Source of the DNA: Rotaria socialis
Taxonomy: Eukaryota > Rotifera > Eurotatoria > Philodinida > Philodinidae
Assembly: GCA_905331475.1 (NCBI GenBank)
Contig: CAJNYU010000019.1
Span: forward strand, 1 to 64,000
DNA: 64,000 nt
Reading direction: 5' to 3'
Below the pieces are notes generated by a model. It worked only from the letters and a program-made list of their open reading frames with translations, was not told the origin of the DNA and did no database searches. Below are positions 46,332-57,935 of this stretch, piece by piece (position 1 is the first letter of the stretch; each line of letters opens with the position of its first letter). Both the position numbers and the translations under genes were made by a program.

Positions 46332-46627
46332 CCCAGGTGCAAGCAACTGGCCTGGGAAACGGCCGGTTCCCACCCATTCCCACGATTTCACGGAAGCAGT
46401 ATTCCGGACCGGGAAACCTCCAGATTTTTCCTGTAACTTCCGCCAAGTTCCTGTTGGTTCCCGTCGGAAATCACCGGGAAAATCCAGAAAAATTCGTCCC
46501 GGAATACTACTTCCAGGATCCGGTGATATCCGGCGTTTCCCAGCACGTTCCGGTGCGTTTCCTGCATGTTCCTGGCCGGTTCCAATTAAATCAGCTCATT
46601 TCCGGAGGCCGGAAACATCGTCCTGAG
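46332..46627. mobile_element. GC-rich foldback element, copy 3 (296 bp, inverted relative to copy 2)
   Basis: Starts CCCAGGTGCAAG. Read left to right it follows the reverse complement of copy 2: GGCCTGG.AAACGGCCGGTTCC is shared, and GGAAGCAGTATTCCGG begins 60 bp in (46392), just as in inverted copy 2. The inner partner is TCCCGGAATACTACTTCC (46497-46514). The right end is GGCCGGAAACATCG then TCCTGAG. Overlapping ORFs on both strands are compositional. Confidence 0.85.
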
Positions 46628-46943
46628 TACTAAAATTTACACAAGATAGTATTACTGTTGCCACTCTCACTGCGAAGAAAATATTGTAGTTACATTCCCC
46701 ATGTGCTATTGGAAAAATTTATCAAATGCTCCTATTTCAAAAAACATTAGCTAATCACACACCTCAATGTATATTTCACGAGTATTACACGAATCATAGG
46801 ATAAAACTTGGTCGAACTCGATCATATTTTAGTTCATATTCATAAAATGTTAATTTTCGTCACCAATTAAAACTTCCCTCTCGTGAATTCTAAAATTATC
46901 GTAACGACATCGCACCATCATAAAGATTGTGTTGTTCAATTGA
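46628..46943. other. Intergenic 3' of U6
   Basis: About 315 bp, AT-rich; nothing recognised. Confidence 0.4.
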
Positions 46944-47060
46944 AAAAAATATGGAACGCTTCACGATTTTGCGTGTCATCCTTGCACAGGGGCCATGCTA
47001 ATCTTCTCTGTATAGTTCCAATTTTGTTGTACTCTCACTACGGCAGTTCACCGTAGCGGA
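46944..47060 (-). ncRNA. U6: U6 spliceosomal snRNA
   Basis: The minus strand has AAAATTGGAAC, TATACAGAGAAGATTAGCAT, GGCCCCTGTGCAAGGATGAC, ACGCAAAATCGTGAAGCG and TTCCATATTTTTTT: the universal U6 core with the ACAGAGA box, the AGC triad, the U4/U6 pairing region, the internal stem-loop and a Pol III terminator. The 5' part is divergent but can form the stem CTACGG..CCGTAG with a 7-nt loop (47038-47056). TATATATG at about 47084-47091 sits about 27 nt upstream, as expected of a Pol III type 3 promoter. Confidence 0.93.
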
Positions 47061-49540
47061 CAATTAACATACTATTTCGTCAGCATATATATTGAATAAA
47101 GGTACAAGGAAAGAAAACGGTGAATGCATTTTTGTAAAAATTTCGCAATTCAAATATGATTTTCATTACATCTGTCAGAACGAAATCTTTTTTTTTAAGA
47201 AACCATCTTGCTATGATTATAGCTTGTAGTAATAATATTTGTGGTACAGAAAGCTTTTCTGTAACACAGATGCAAATTATTGTCTTTCTGCTCTGTTACT
47301 TTAAATGCTGATAGGTAGCTTGAAACGTGTTACAACATTAGGGTGTTGGTGGGGGTGTGTTTATCTGAAGCTTGGGATAGAGATCCACACACCCACACGC
47401 ACACCCTCAGGGCTGATTATTCTCCACTTTGGGTAGAAGTGTTTATCAGAATACCAATGAGGGTAGATTATTCTCCATGTTCAGAAAAAGCGTTTATTAT
47501 AATATCGTTGATGGTATACCAGTATGCGAGGTCATCAAAAGGGTTTATTATTCTACGATCAAAGTTCAAATTTCTGAAATTGTCAATAGAATGATTACAA
47601 TCCTACAGTTTGATTGAAAAGATGCAGCTATACCTGTTAAGATAAATTAGTTCATAATGCTAAGTTCTAGTTTCAAAAAGGTTTGTTTTTGGGCATGGTA
47701 TTTGATTCTTTTATAGCTGTGTTAAGTGAGTGACTAGAGTATTTTGACTCAAAGTCGCTGCAAAATCTAGTTGTTTGGCAGGCGTGGCACGTTTTTAACA
47801 TCACGAATCGATGTGACGATGAAAATTCACAAAATAACTGATTAATTTTTGCAATATATGAAGTAAACAATCGAATCGTTGGCCACGCATCAGTCAACAT
47901 CAAGTTCAATTGTTAAAGAACTATTCCAATAGCTAGTATCATACTCTCTGATATTTGCAACAGGAATTGTGAAACTAATATGAGTCATTATCTCTTTAGA
48001 TCAAATAATGATTGTATGAAAACAATTTAAGAAAGGATTCATATTCAACACTAATAACTAAAATGTCTGAAAACGAATTTCTGCTCTCTCGATGAAAAAT
48101 CTGTTTTTTTTTTAATGAATATCATGAAGTAAACCCTCAAACACTGTGATAAATAAGATCACTTTATCGTAGGAATCACTTTCTTTAATGTGCACTTCAG
48201 GTAGTTTTGAGAACGAAGATTCGTTTTAAAATCAAAATTATTTTAAGAATATCAAAAAAACTAAGCTGAGAGGAAAGCATGCGATGAATCATTGGCACTG
48301 TGCTCAGTGAAATCAAGGATTTATCCATATTTCAGTTGAATTTAAAGTCTTTATCAAAATAGTTTCTTTCATCTGATAGCATTATTGAGCCAAATACAGG
48401 AACAGTACAAATTATAGTTTTTTCGATTAATTTGTTTTCATTTAAGACAAATCGTAGACATTGTTTCATTTCTTGTTGCTTTTACGCGAAATGTTTTATT
48501 TCGATGCTTGCAAGATACAACTNGCTCCTTTCTTATGTTACGTTTTGCCTATTATTCAATAGAAACTGGGAGTTGTTAAAAGACATCATCCAAGCAATAC
48601 ATGAGGACATGTGTAGATAGGCATTTTCTTGTAACAGCAGAGAGAATCACTCACGAAGCCAAACCGTAAAAATGTTGGCTTATTTATCGCAACTATAAGT
48701 AGGAAAATAATTCAAGTCGTCAAAGAACTAACCTTAAATACCAATAGAAAGTTTATCTCGTGAGTATTAACCACATCTTTTAATATCTTTCTAATAACAA
48801 ATTGTTGGCAGATATTGATAACGCCATTTACAAGAATGGTATGTAATTTGACAATCAGAATTATTCCAACCTAATCATCATACACTGTAACAGAGCGACT
48901 TGTGGAAACTCTAAAACGAAATTCATCGAGAGAAAGTTCTGGTCATTGATACTGCATGTTATTCTCGAAAAATATCATATAGGTCTTATTAACCTTAGAA
49001 TCGACAGTAATATAAACTAGCATGTCTTACCATACAGAAAGAGACACGTGCTATTTTTCAGAGTTGAGAAGAGAGCGGTGGGTATTTTCACGATCTGATC
49101 AAACAAGAGTAAACATCTTCGAGTTTACTTTCATATTTTAGCATGTGTGGTTTTCCATAGCATTACATGCAATTTGCATTTAGTCTTTTCGTATCGATAC
49201 TTTATATGTTGGCAGAAACGATGATATGCTTTACGAAAAAAACCTCTCTTTTAGTTTGGATACAAGAAACAACTTTCAGAAGAGATATGAGCAAGTTCTC
49301 TTTTTTGACCAGTCGCATTGCATGCACCCTAATCTCAATTATATTCAATTAAATCGCTATTGTTAATATTGTGTCTTCACTTTGTTAATGTCACTAGAAT
49401 CATCAATATTGTTCCTTCTCTATGAACGCATCATTTTGTCCTAAAACTTTTCTTTATTTTTCCTAATCGACCAAAATGTTTTACATATGATTCCCATCAT
49501 TTTTTTTCTATATGTATCTTGTCAGTGAAGCCCTACCTTT
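47061..49540. other. Intergenic; telomere-like pair and small duplication
   Basis: GGTGTTGGTGGGGGTGTG at 47341-47358 and ACACACCCACACGCACACCC at about 47386-47405 form an inverted telomere-like pair. Just after, GATTATTCTCCA occurs twice about 57 bp apart (47416 and 47468), an imperfect local duplication. One ambiguous base at 48523. No gene recognised. Confidence 0.5.
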
Positions 49541-49549
49541 TTATATAAT

Positions 49550-51600
49550 CTAAATGCGAAGTATGATTTTTCATTTTGTATAACTGTTTACAATTCGAGC
49601 AAATGTTTCGACAGATTCATTTCTATATAGAAAGATACATGTTCATCGAATGCTTCTATTGACTCATATAAATAAAGTGAACATTTACCATGGAAAAAAC
49701 AATCGTGTTCATTCTCTATAAATTGCTCGATGTATATAGTTTCGCGAGCACACTGAAAAATAAAGTATGCTTTATCAAGTGATTTCTTATCTAACAGCTG
49801 CATAAAGTTATCCTATCGATTCTATTCTATATATTAAAGAAAATATTATTTTCATGTTTTCGTTTTCTTTATGTATATAAACATAAAATATTTCAGAAAT
49901 GATACGATCACGTGCTCATTCTCAATCAATAGCTCCATATCAATGACTTCAAGAACGGAATAAAAGTGAGTATGATTTTTCATTCGACTTCATGTCTTTC
50001 ATATCGAGAATATCGAGAATATTAACCAAACAATCTTTTTCCAGATATCGTGAACCATCTTCATACAGAAGCAAGTATTCGGAAACTAGAATGAATAGCT
50101 AGTAGCTCTCTACGAAATGCGTCACATCAATGTTTGCTTCAACCTGACGATAGTTAAGTACGGCGTTTTATTCGATATCACTTTAACATATTGAAAAGTT
50201 ATCTGGCATGTTTTTTTCTACATAAAACACTTCTTCTTCATCATTTTATCATTTTCTTCATCTAGAGAAACCAGCAGAACTTGCGCAATTTCTACGACAA
50301 CGTGCTTATTGACAATGAATTGATGTACGTCGCTGGTTTCATCAACTTTCTGAAAGTTATGTATGACATTTGTTTTGTTTTTGTTTATTTCATATCGAGA
50401 AAAATATCTGAACGATTTGTTTTTAGATAAAATAAATCATCATCATCTGATCATGTTTTCCCTCTAAATAATCAAGTGGACTTCTAAAAAGTGGTGCAAA
50501 CAAAGCCTCATTTTTAACCAAATGCTTCGCATCAATGTTGCCTCTAAGCGAATGAAAGTTAAGTATGACGGTTCACTCGATTTCGTTTCTTTTATGCCCA
50601 GAAAATTATCCGACCGATTATTTTCTATACAAAAAGATTTGGTTTTACATAAACGTTTTCTTTATCTAGATAAAAATGAAAACCTTTCAAAATTACTGCG
50701 AACAACTTCTGGCTCTCAATAAATTGGTCCATCTCTATCATTTCCACAATCCACTGCAAAGTAAATTACATTTTTTCACTTCATTCTGTTGTGTCATATC
50801 GAGTAAATTATCGGAACGATTTTTTTCTTGGTGAAGTGATATATTTCCATTCAAGCATTCTATTTATCTAGGTAAACACGAGTAGTTCTCAGAACTTGTG
50901 CGAGCATGCGCTCATTTTGAATCAACCACTTGGCGTCAGCCCTTTTCACAATCGAATGAAAGTTAAGTATGAATTTTACATATTCAGAAAATCATTTCAG
51001 TGAACCTTTTGTATATGAAAAGATCTCCTTGTTTATAATCATTTTATCTTTCTAGATAAACAAGAGGAACTTTAGAAAATGTTAAGAACATGGGCTTATT
51101 CTCAATCAATTAGTCCGCGTCAATGGTTTAACCGGCCCACTTAAAGTTACGTATCATTATTCATTTTATTTTTGTTCTTCACATATCCAGAGAATTATGT
51201 GAAGATTTTTTTGTACATTAAATGTTTTATTTTCATTCAATCATTCTATTTATTTAGATAAAGAAGTGAACGCATTGAAACTGGTATGAATGTGTGCTCA
51301 TTCTCAATGAATTACTTCAAGTCAAAGATTTATCCGACCCACTAGAAGTTAAGTATGATGTTTCCTTTCATCTCGTTTCATTCCTATAAAAAGATAAGTG
51401 GAAGGTTGTGTTCCTATGTGAAAATATTCCTTCATATATTAATTCTATCTATCGATTCAAAGAAGGTGAACTTTGTAAATCATCATGAAAGCATTCACAT
51501 TCACAATTTATCGACAAAAATCAGTGCGTTCTCTAATCGGTTTAAGGTGAAGCGTCAGTTCTTTTATGATATTGTGTTTGGCTCCTAAGAAAAGTATAGA
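49550..51600. repeat. Degenerate tandem array, period about 200 bp, 9-11 units
   Basis: The word GAAAGTTAAGTATG and variants recur at about 49963, 50153, 50354, 50555, 50757, 50959, 51143, 51347 and 51546, spacings 184-204 bp, with weaker copies near 49763 and 49557. Each unit also has a GCTCATTCTCAATCAAT-like word and a TCTAGATAAA-like word. On the minus strand the first word reads (F/L)IENEH, and the unit at 49588-49803 is open for 71 codons. Other units have stops. It looks like a decayed series of repeated exons, or a satellite derived from one. Confidence 0.7.
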
Positions 51601-53011
51601 CAGGCTCGTGTTTCTTTAAGGTGGTGGAGCTTTTTCCGTTTGCTACAAATAGATTAGTAAACAAAATTGTGTATAATTTGACCAACTAGTTGTACTTTAC
51701 AGTTGACGACTACAGAATGATACTACTTGTTTTCAACCAGAATAAGATGACTATATTTTTTTCTAATTGAGTTGGCTTTGTTTAGAGAAGCTGTAAGCTA
51801 TTTCGTAAGGTGCTGACATTATTTCTTTATGCAAGGCATTGATCGGGCGAAAGAGAGAAAGAAACAATGAATTGGATGGGTTCTGTGTATTGTTTTTTGA
51901 TGATAAGTAGCCGTCGTATCAGTGAGGGGAGTGTTTCTACTAAAGTTTCTCAGCGAATGAGCAGTAGTATTATGTAGTTGAAAATAGCATTTCATGCGTA
52001 AAATTTAAGTTTCGATGAAGGCGCACACCCTTTATATATTCAGACTAGATACTTGATAACTTGAGTGCTCTATAATATGTTATTAATATTCGATTCTTGC
52101 TCATTTTTTAATAATTTTTCTTTTAGATCTTTGGATTTGATCTCTTTTATCAATTAATGGAATTATGATCATAGATTCAATAGAAAGGTTTCGTATATGG
52201 GTGAGTGACATTTACTTTGAACTTTCAGATGCGTTTCACAATGCACGTTAGCAATTGTTGTCAATTGGTAGCTGCAATGTACTGATTTCTAGTAAGTTTT
52301 CAATTTAATCAGAGATGTTTTAAGAGAAAATTGTCATCTATTAATAACGCACGCTTTTATGTTTAGGTTTCATCAAACAAAGTCTTCAAAGTAAATACAG
52401 AATGTGCTGAATTGCAAATACTATTTGCTTAATATCTTATGTGAGAATATCGCAAGCGGCCAACGTCAATAGAAGTGAGTAAAAGTTTTCGTGTGACATC
52501 ACAGAGAATTCATCTGAAGTAACCACTTAAAATCATTCCTCCAGGTTACTTACTCAGTTTTATGTTAATTTAGCTATCCTGGTTGTATTGATTAGTCGCT
52601 GCTAGCAAGAGATTCGTACTATTCCTTTTAATCATCTTGATTTCGACTCAAGATCGAATTATCTTCAGGTTTTGTAGTTTCGCTCGTTTCTTGCTGAGTG
52701 AGTATTGGATTCTAAGACAAGATCGAGTAAGAGTTTCGACAAGTATGAAGCTCAAAACGAAGAGAAAATCACAGATATGTTTTTTTCCAGTCTCTGGGAG
52801 TCTACCATTCTCTTGTTAATTATTATAAAATGCCATAGATAGCGAGTGTTAGATACATATAATTATAAAAACTACAAATTATTCAGCATATCTCTCTTCG
52901 TAGACATTTGTCTATCATCAACCAAGGTGAAAAACAAAGTATTCAGTTATTCTCCGACCCCTGGAAGTAGCTCATTGTACTCTTGAATCACTCTATTTAT
53001 CCTAATATCCT
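51601..53011. other. Intergenic, no convincing gene
   Basis: AT-rich; short ORFs only. Nothing recognised. Confidence 0.5.
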
Positions 53012-53500
53012 CACTGAAAACGATACTGAAGGTCCACAATCGCCTTCATAAACCTTCTCATAAACCCTTCAGGCAGTTGATGAGGTCCATAACCGGTTTC
53101 ATAAACCCTCTCACAAACGCTGGCGACCGTTCATGATGTCCATAAACGCTTTTAAATAGCATTTCTGAGAGGGGCTCATGGGTATAGTATTTTAATCAAC
53201 CCTTGTTAGACTGAGTTTCAAAGATTATATGAGAACCTTTGTGTAAATTATCTACCCTTTTCAGGGGTTTATGAAAGTGCAACATGTCGCAATCCTTTTA
53301 AGCATTTACGAATCTGATCAACCCTTCAATAAACCTTCCAGAAAGCATATTTAACGACAATAAAGTCCGTATGAAACCCTTTTTAGAGAGTTTATAACAG
53401 GGTTTATGACTCGTTGGTAAACGGTTGAAAAGGATTTGCTACACGTTGCACTTTCATAAACCCTTTTTTCGTTTATTATTCTATGGTTTTTTTTACAGTG
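53012..53500. mobile_element. Candidate foldback/MITE element with ATAAACCCTT words
   Basis: Ends are CACTGAAAA (53012) and TTTTACAGTG (to 53500), a weak terminal inverted pair. Inside, GGGTTTATGAAAGTGCAAC (53265 onward) and GTTGCACTTTCATAAACCC (up to 53463) are inverted arms of about 35 bp. CATAAACCCTT-like words recur on both strands. No coding capacity. A CACTGAAAAAAAA terminus at about 56033 may mark a relative. Confidence 0.55.
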
Positions 53501-54419
53501 ATCGGTATACCAAGCATAATCATATGCCTTCTGATTGTCTAAAATATATCCAGCAAAATCTTCTTATGTAAGTGAAGGCATCATGCCTGAATTGTTTTCA
53601 TTTTGTCGAAATACTCCGAGAGGATATTGCTTCCTGTGTACAGTAATATAAATGCCTTAGAAGCATGAAATACATAGTCAAGCGTCATATTTTATATGAA
53701 GAACGATTATTTGACATTTTATTTTCTTGCCATTCTGACGCGAAATTTCATCAATTGCAACAACGAAACAAAATGAGAGATAATAATAAAAAGAGAAAAA
53801 TAGAAAAACAACAAAATTTTATTTCAAGCAATTGCATCCTCCCACCCTCTTTTAGAGAACGTTTTAACATTCTTAGTAAAAAGATGGTCGTACAGTCCTA
53901 AACTTCTAGGTTTACTGCAGCTATAGAAATAATCTGGACGGAGCGAGATTGGAAGATTCCATTTGAGTAATATCGAGCGTGATAAGCATAGAAACACTCT
54001 TATCACAACGACATTCTTACACTCAAGAAGAATTGTAAAGAAACGCATAAAAATACCTTCAAAGAGCAAACATACGGCTCCATAAAGTTCGGTGATATTG
54101 TTGGAATAATACCATTGAATCATACTGGGACAAAAACAACTGACGAAAGATAACAAAATACCAGTTGAAGGGTTATTCTGAATATATTTATAAACTGTTG
54201 ATTCCAGCGCAGTATCGCCAATGCAAAGTTGAGGAAAAACGTGATACAGTCTTCTGAATTTCTCCAAAATCTTGAATATTTGGCACTATTTGAGAAATAG
54301 CATTAGTGTGTGAATATCAATATAAGTATTCTTATGATAATAGGTTGTCTCCTTTCTTTTCTTGCTGCATTTTACGACTCAAGACTCTGCCTACCTACCA
54401 TAATACTGCTTTCTTTTAG
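53501..54419. other. Intergenic; one unrecognised ORF
   Basis: A 147-codon ORF at 53824-54267 (-) contains hydrophobic and Cys-rich runs but no recognisable motif; probably chance or a relic. Confidence 0.35.
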
Positions 54420-55372
54420 ATGGAATCGTCAAATAGAGATGGTAGTGCTGGCTATCAGCCCAGTGCACACGGCGGACGAAGTTCACGAGGGTTTATGCAT
54501 CGAGCTAAGAATATTCATTGTAAGTGGATCACAAAATTTTCTCTTTGTCATGATATATTATATTAGCTTTTAACAGCAAAACTCAGTACGCCTATTGATC
54601 CTGATCTCGACGGTGTAGGTGTTCATGTGGACATACCGGATCTCGTTGATCGTTTTCAAAATGGCAATCAATTCAATGTTGGAGCAAGTGTAGATGGTAA
54701 GACTTGTTCATAAAATGTTTTGAGAGGTTCCAACTGAAAACTAGTTTAAAGCAAAACTATTACTCTAAGTTCTACTTAACGCAGTAATTGTAATATCATT
54801 TGCATGCAGGTCTAAAGCCCTATGTGGATAAAAGAAATCAGAAAGTCGGATTTTCTTTGTTAAATGGAAGAGTCTGTCCGGACAGGGATATTGGTGCCGC
54901 CTTTGAGATTGGTAAAGTCGAAGGCGGTATTGATGGCCTCGGAGTTAAATACAACGCTTGTGGGGCAGCGACAAATGTTGCGTTGGGTCCGGTCGATGTA
55001 AGTGTACTATTGATGGCAAGAAGCTTTTCTTGAAGCTCTCACTTCATTGCGTTTTAGATCGGTGGAAAGCTTGGAACAGCAGAAGCTGGTGCAAAGATTT
55101 GGGAGCCTGATGTGGGCCTAGATGTTGGAATCAAGGCCAACGCCTCAGCCGTACAAGCGAATGTGGGGCCTATCAATATGAATGTAGGCGTGGGAGGTAA
55201 GTTCAGTCTTCTATTTGGATTGAAACTTAAATAAAGGCTTCTACTAGTTGATACTGGTGTGAAGTTTGGGAAAGAAGGAGTAGGAGTGGAAGTTCTGGGA
55301 ACGGGTTTTCAGATCGGTCGAACCACAGGATTTTCGTTGTTTGGATCAAGTTTGTCTTTCAAACTATGGTAG
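54420..55372 (+). CDS. Gly/Val-rich repeat protein, unknown function
   Basis: Five exons join in frame: 54420..54519, 54577..54696, 54810..54997, 55058..55196, 55248..55372; 223 aa. The N-terminus is polar (MESSNRDGSAGYQPSAHGGR). From about residue 90 the chain alternates Gly with Val/Ala and aromatic residues: GAAFEIGKVEGGIDGLGVKY, IGGKLGTAEAGAKIWEPDVG, VGIKANASAVQANVGPINMN, VDTGVKFGKEGVGVEVLGTG, ending FSLFGSSLSFKLW. Such patterns often fold as amphipathic beta-strands. No signal peptide or membrane helix. Every exon junction has canonical GT..AG and keeps the frame, so the gene looks functional. The ATG follows TTTTAG directly, as expected of a trans-splice site. I know no name for the family. 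Confidence 0.75.
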
Positions 55373-56829
55373 AACTCATCTTGATTTCCACAGACATTTT
55401 TGGATGTCAATACTCTGGTGATATCTTTTTATTTTGAATTAGCAAACGTCAAATGGATACATTTTTTGCTGATTATTATGATTTTTATCGTCAGTTTTTT
55501 ATAATTTTCTAAGCATTCAATTTATATTTTATTATATACATTAAAAATCTATTTTGAAAAAATCAAGAAAATACTGATCTATGTGTTTTAAGTATATGGG
55601 TTCGTTTTAGAGTAACGAAAGATACAAGGGATATATCAGCTTGTTCATCTGGGTGTGGGTGTGTAGGAAGCTACCACAATCGATTTCGACCTTGCTTAGG
55701 AGTCTCGTCAGGTGGCTTAATATCTTTAGGTCGATTTAAATTCAAACATAAAATTTTGAACAAAATCAATTCAAGACGAACTAGAATGGCTAATGAATGA
55801 AGTGTGGTATGAATCGACTGGAGATTTTCTTTTGTTTGAATGTTGTGTTACCATGTGTTAGACATCGGTCCTGGGAAATGTTGGTTGTCGTGGTATGTTG
55901 TAATGATTTCGCCTTAGTAGATTTTCATAATGCATAGTAGAATCGTCGAGGAATGGTAATTTAAATGCTTATATCTGTATATCTAGAATGAAAATGATGA
56001 TTAATTCAATTGTGAAAATCAATAGGTTACACTGAAAAAAAAATAAGCCCTCTACGAAACTTAAAAGGGTTCCGAGATTTGCAACGAATTCGAAACCATT
56101 TTTCTTTATCATACGGAACCTTCGAGGTTCTTCAAGGGTTTCGTAAAGTCTCACAAAACCCTTAAAGATATCGGAGACTCCGACACANTTATAACTAACG
56201 CAAAGTATTGGTTGGTATTGGTAGATTTTCATTGTGAAAATTGGCAATCTTTATGTGTCTCCAAATGGTATTGTTACATCCCTACTTGGAAGTGGAGCTG
56301 GTTTTACCATTGTTGGATGTGGTCTTTTTTGTACTAACTCATGTCCAGTGTTACGATGACTTCGATGCCCAACAAATAGTCGAAGATTTATTGCTATTGT
56401 ATCTTGAACTATTTCTGAATAAATCTTGTGTATGTCACGTTTCAGACGATGTAGTCGTTTTTCATGTGTATTATGAAGAAAGAGAGTGTTTGCGAATTTA
56501 TTCGACTTATTTTATTTTGAAATTGTAGTGATCGTTGTTGTATTCTTCTGTATTGTGATTGTCAATCTCTTCGTGGAATGAAACAGCTGCAATTCTATGT
56601 TATGTTTCTCGTTCTTTGACAGTGAGTTTTGGTAGTAAGGTATTTTTCATAGCTAAAAATTGATTCTCGTTGACAATGAGCGGTATCATAGATGATTTTG
56701 ACACTGAGCGACCGGAAAATTTTCTAAAATGTGTATCAATATACCTGGATGGATACCTAGCCGATGTATAGTATAGTAAAGGAATTTGACAATTAATGAA
56801 AGAATGAATGTTCTTGACAGTGAGACTTA
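55373..56829. other. Intergenic; telomere-like patch and repeat scrap
   Basis: GGGTGTGGGTGTG at about 55650. From about 56033 to 56188 a CACTGAAAAAAAA start and repeated AAACCCTT/AAGGGTT words suggest a relative of the element at 53012; one ambiguous base at 56188. ORF 56241-56528 (+) is not recognisable. Confidence 0.45.
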
Positions 56830-57171
56830 CCCATTACAGAGCAATATCAATCGAATAGCACGATGTTTCTTTTCAAAAATGTTCAATGTCGATGAATAAC
56901 GTACAGCTCAAAGAAGAGCAGCTTGCATAATATTCGAAAATACATGACGTGGATGATCAGAACTAAATGGTACAACACATGGTTCAGCTGCTGGTTTATG
57001 ATGAGCAGGTGTGGATAGAATACCATTCTTAATATTGATCAGAAAATCAAGAAATGAAACACAACTACCAATAGTAGCTTCTAATTTGATGTTTGGATGA
57101 AAGTCATTAACTTTCTTGATGGCTGCCTCGATTTTTGTCTTTGGTTCATTAAAAGTAAAGAAGATACCCAT
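56830..57171 (-). pseudogene. Penelope-like element reverse transcriptase relic
   Basis: The minus frame reads MGIFFTFNEPKTKIEAAIKK, SCVSFLDFLINIKNGILS, TPAHHKPAAEPCVVPFSSDH, PRHVFSNIMQAALL, a TGA (56908-56910), then AVRYSSTLNIFEKKHRAIRL. 'FLD..I...NG.L.T..yHKP.aep.V.PF.SDHPRH' followed by 'LLRA.RYSS' is the late RT/thumb region of Penelope-like retroelements common in bdelloids. The TGA sits where Arg is usual, so it may come from CGA by a C-to-T change. Neither the RT catalytic core nor the endonuclease is present. Confidence 0.7.
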
Positions 57172-57182
57172 GTTGCGAATAC

Positions 57183-57290
57183 CGGATCGATTTTTGCGGT
57201 AAACCGCGGTATTTATCCGTTCTGCGGTAATGGGAGCCGGTAACCGGACCGGTAAAACCGCGGTTAACTGCCGATTTTCATGCGGTTTTT
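57183..57290. repeat. ACCGCGGT-rich repeat patch
   Basis: GCGGTAAACCGCGGT, GAGCCGGTAACCGGACCGGT and AAACCGCGGTTAACTGCCG occur in tandem. They share the core of the palindrome at 16315-16392. The patch abuts the 5' side of the Penelope-like relic. Confidence 0.65.
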
Positions 57291-57935
57291 ATTACATGGG
57301 TATCATCAATATATCCAGGATGGGTGTTGATCTTCTGTCCAATCGCACCCCACACCCACACCTCAAGAGCATGTGTGTTGATTATTTAAGATTCATTTTC
57401 TTTTATCTCATATGAAACAAATATATGGAAGCTATCAAGTGAAATCAGACAAATCGGGAGTACAATATTGATATTCGTTATACAGTTGTTTCATTTTAAT
57501 TTCCGAATAAATTTAAAAAAAATATCCATCAAATCAATTCAAAAGCAAAAAAGTGTAAACTTCGATTTCGAATTAAACAGACATCCACTTATCAAACCCA
57601 TTGTTTTTTTAAGTTCATACTGATCATTACGATATAAAATATTTTTTAATTTCGTTATTTCAACCATGAAAAATGTATGTTGATGAAAATAACGGCCAAC
57701 TATAGTAAATGCATAATAATTCTGTTGTTATTTGTGATGATAAGAAGTATGGTGAAACAAGAGATAACGATACTGATCTGGGTTTTAAAGTCAACAAAAG
57801 GTAGATTGAATAGAAGGAACATTTTTGTATGATTTATATCTTTCATTGTTTTGAAGCATGTTGATATAAAAATGGTAGATACTTTCTTTTTGTAGAAATA
57901 AAAGCAAGAAAATTTACTGTTTGCTGTATTGAGCG
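57291..57935. other. Intergenic, 5' flank of GH110-like gene
   Basis: Contains a telomere-like CACCCCACACCCACACC at 57346-57362; otherwise AT-rich with nothing recognised. Confidence 0.45.

Noticed and set aside
49550..51600. CRISPR-like array
   Set aside because: Units are long (200 bp), degenerate, and lack identical short repeats with unique spacers; the genome is eukaryotic.
53824..54267. 147-codon ORF (-)
   Set aside because: Hydrophobic and Cys-containing but with no family resemblance or splice context; left unassigned.
56241..56528. 95-codon ORF (+)
   Set aside because: No motif; lies in a repeat-bearing intergenic stretch.
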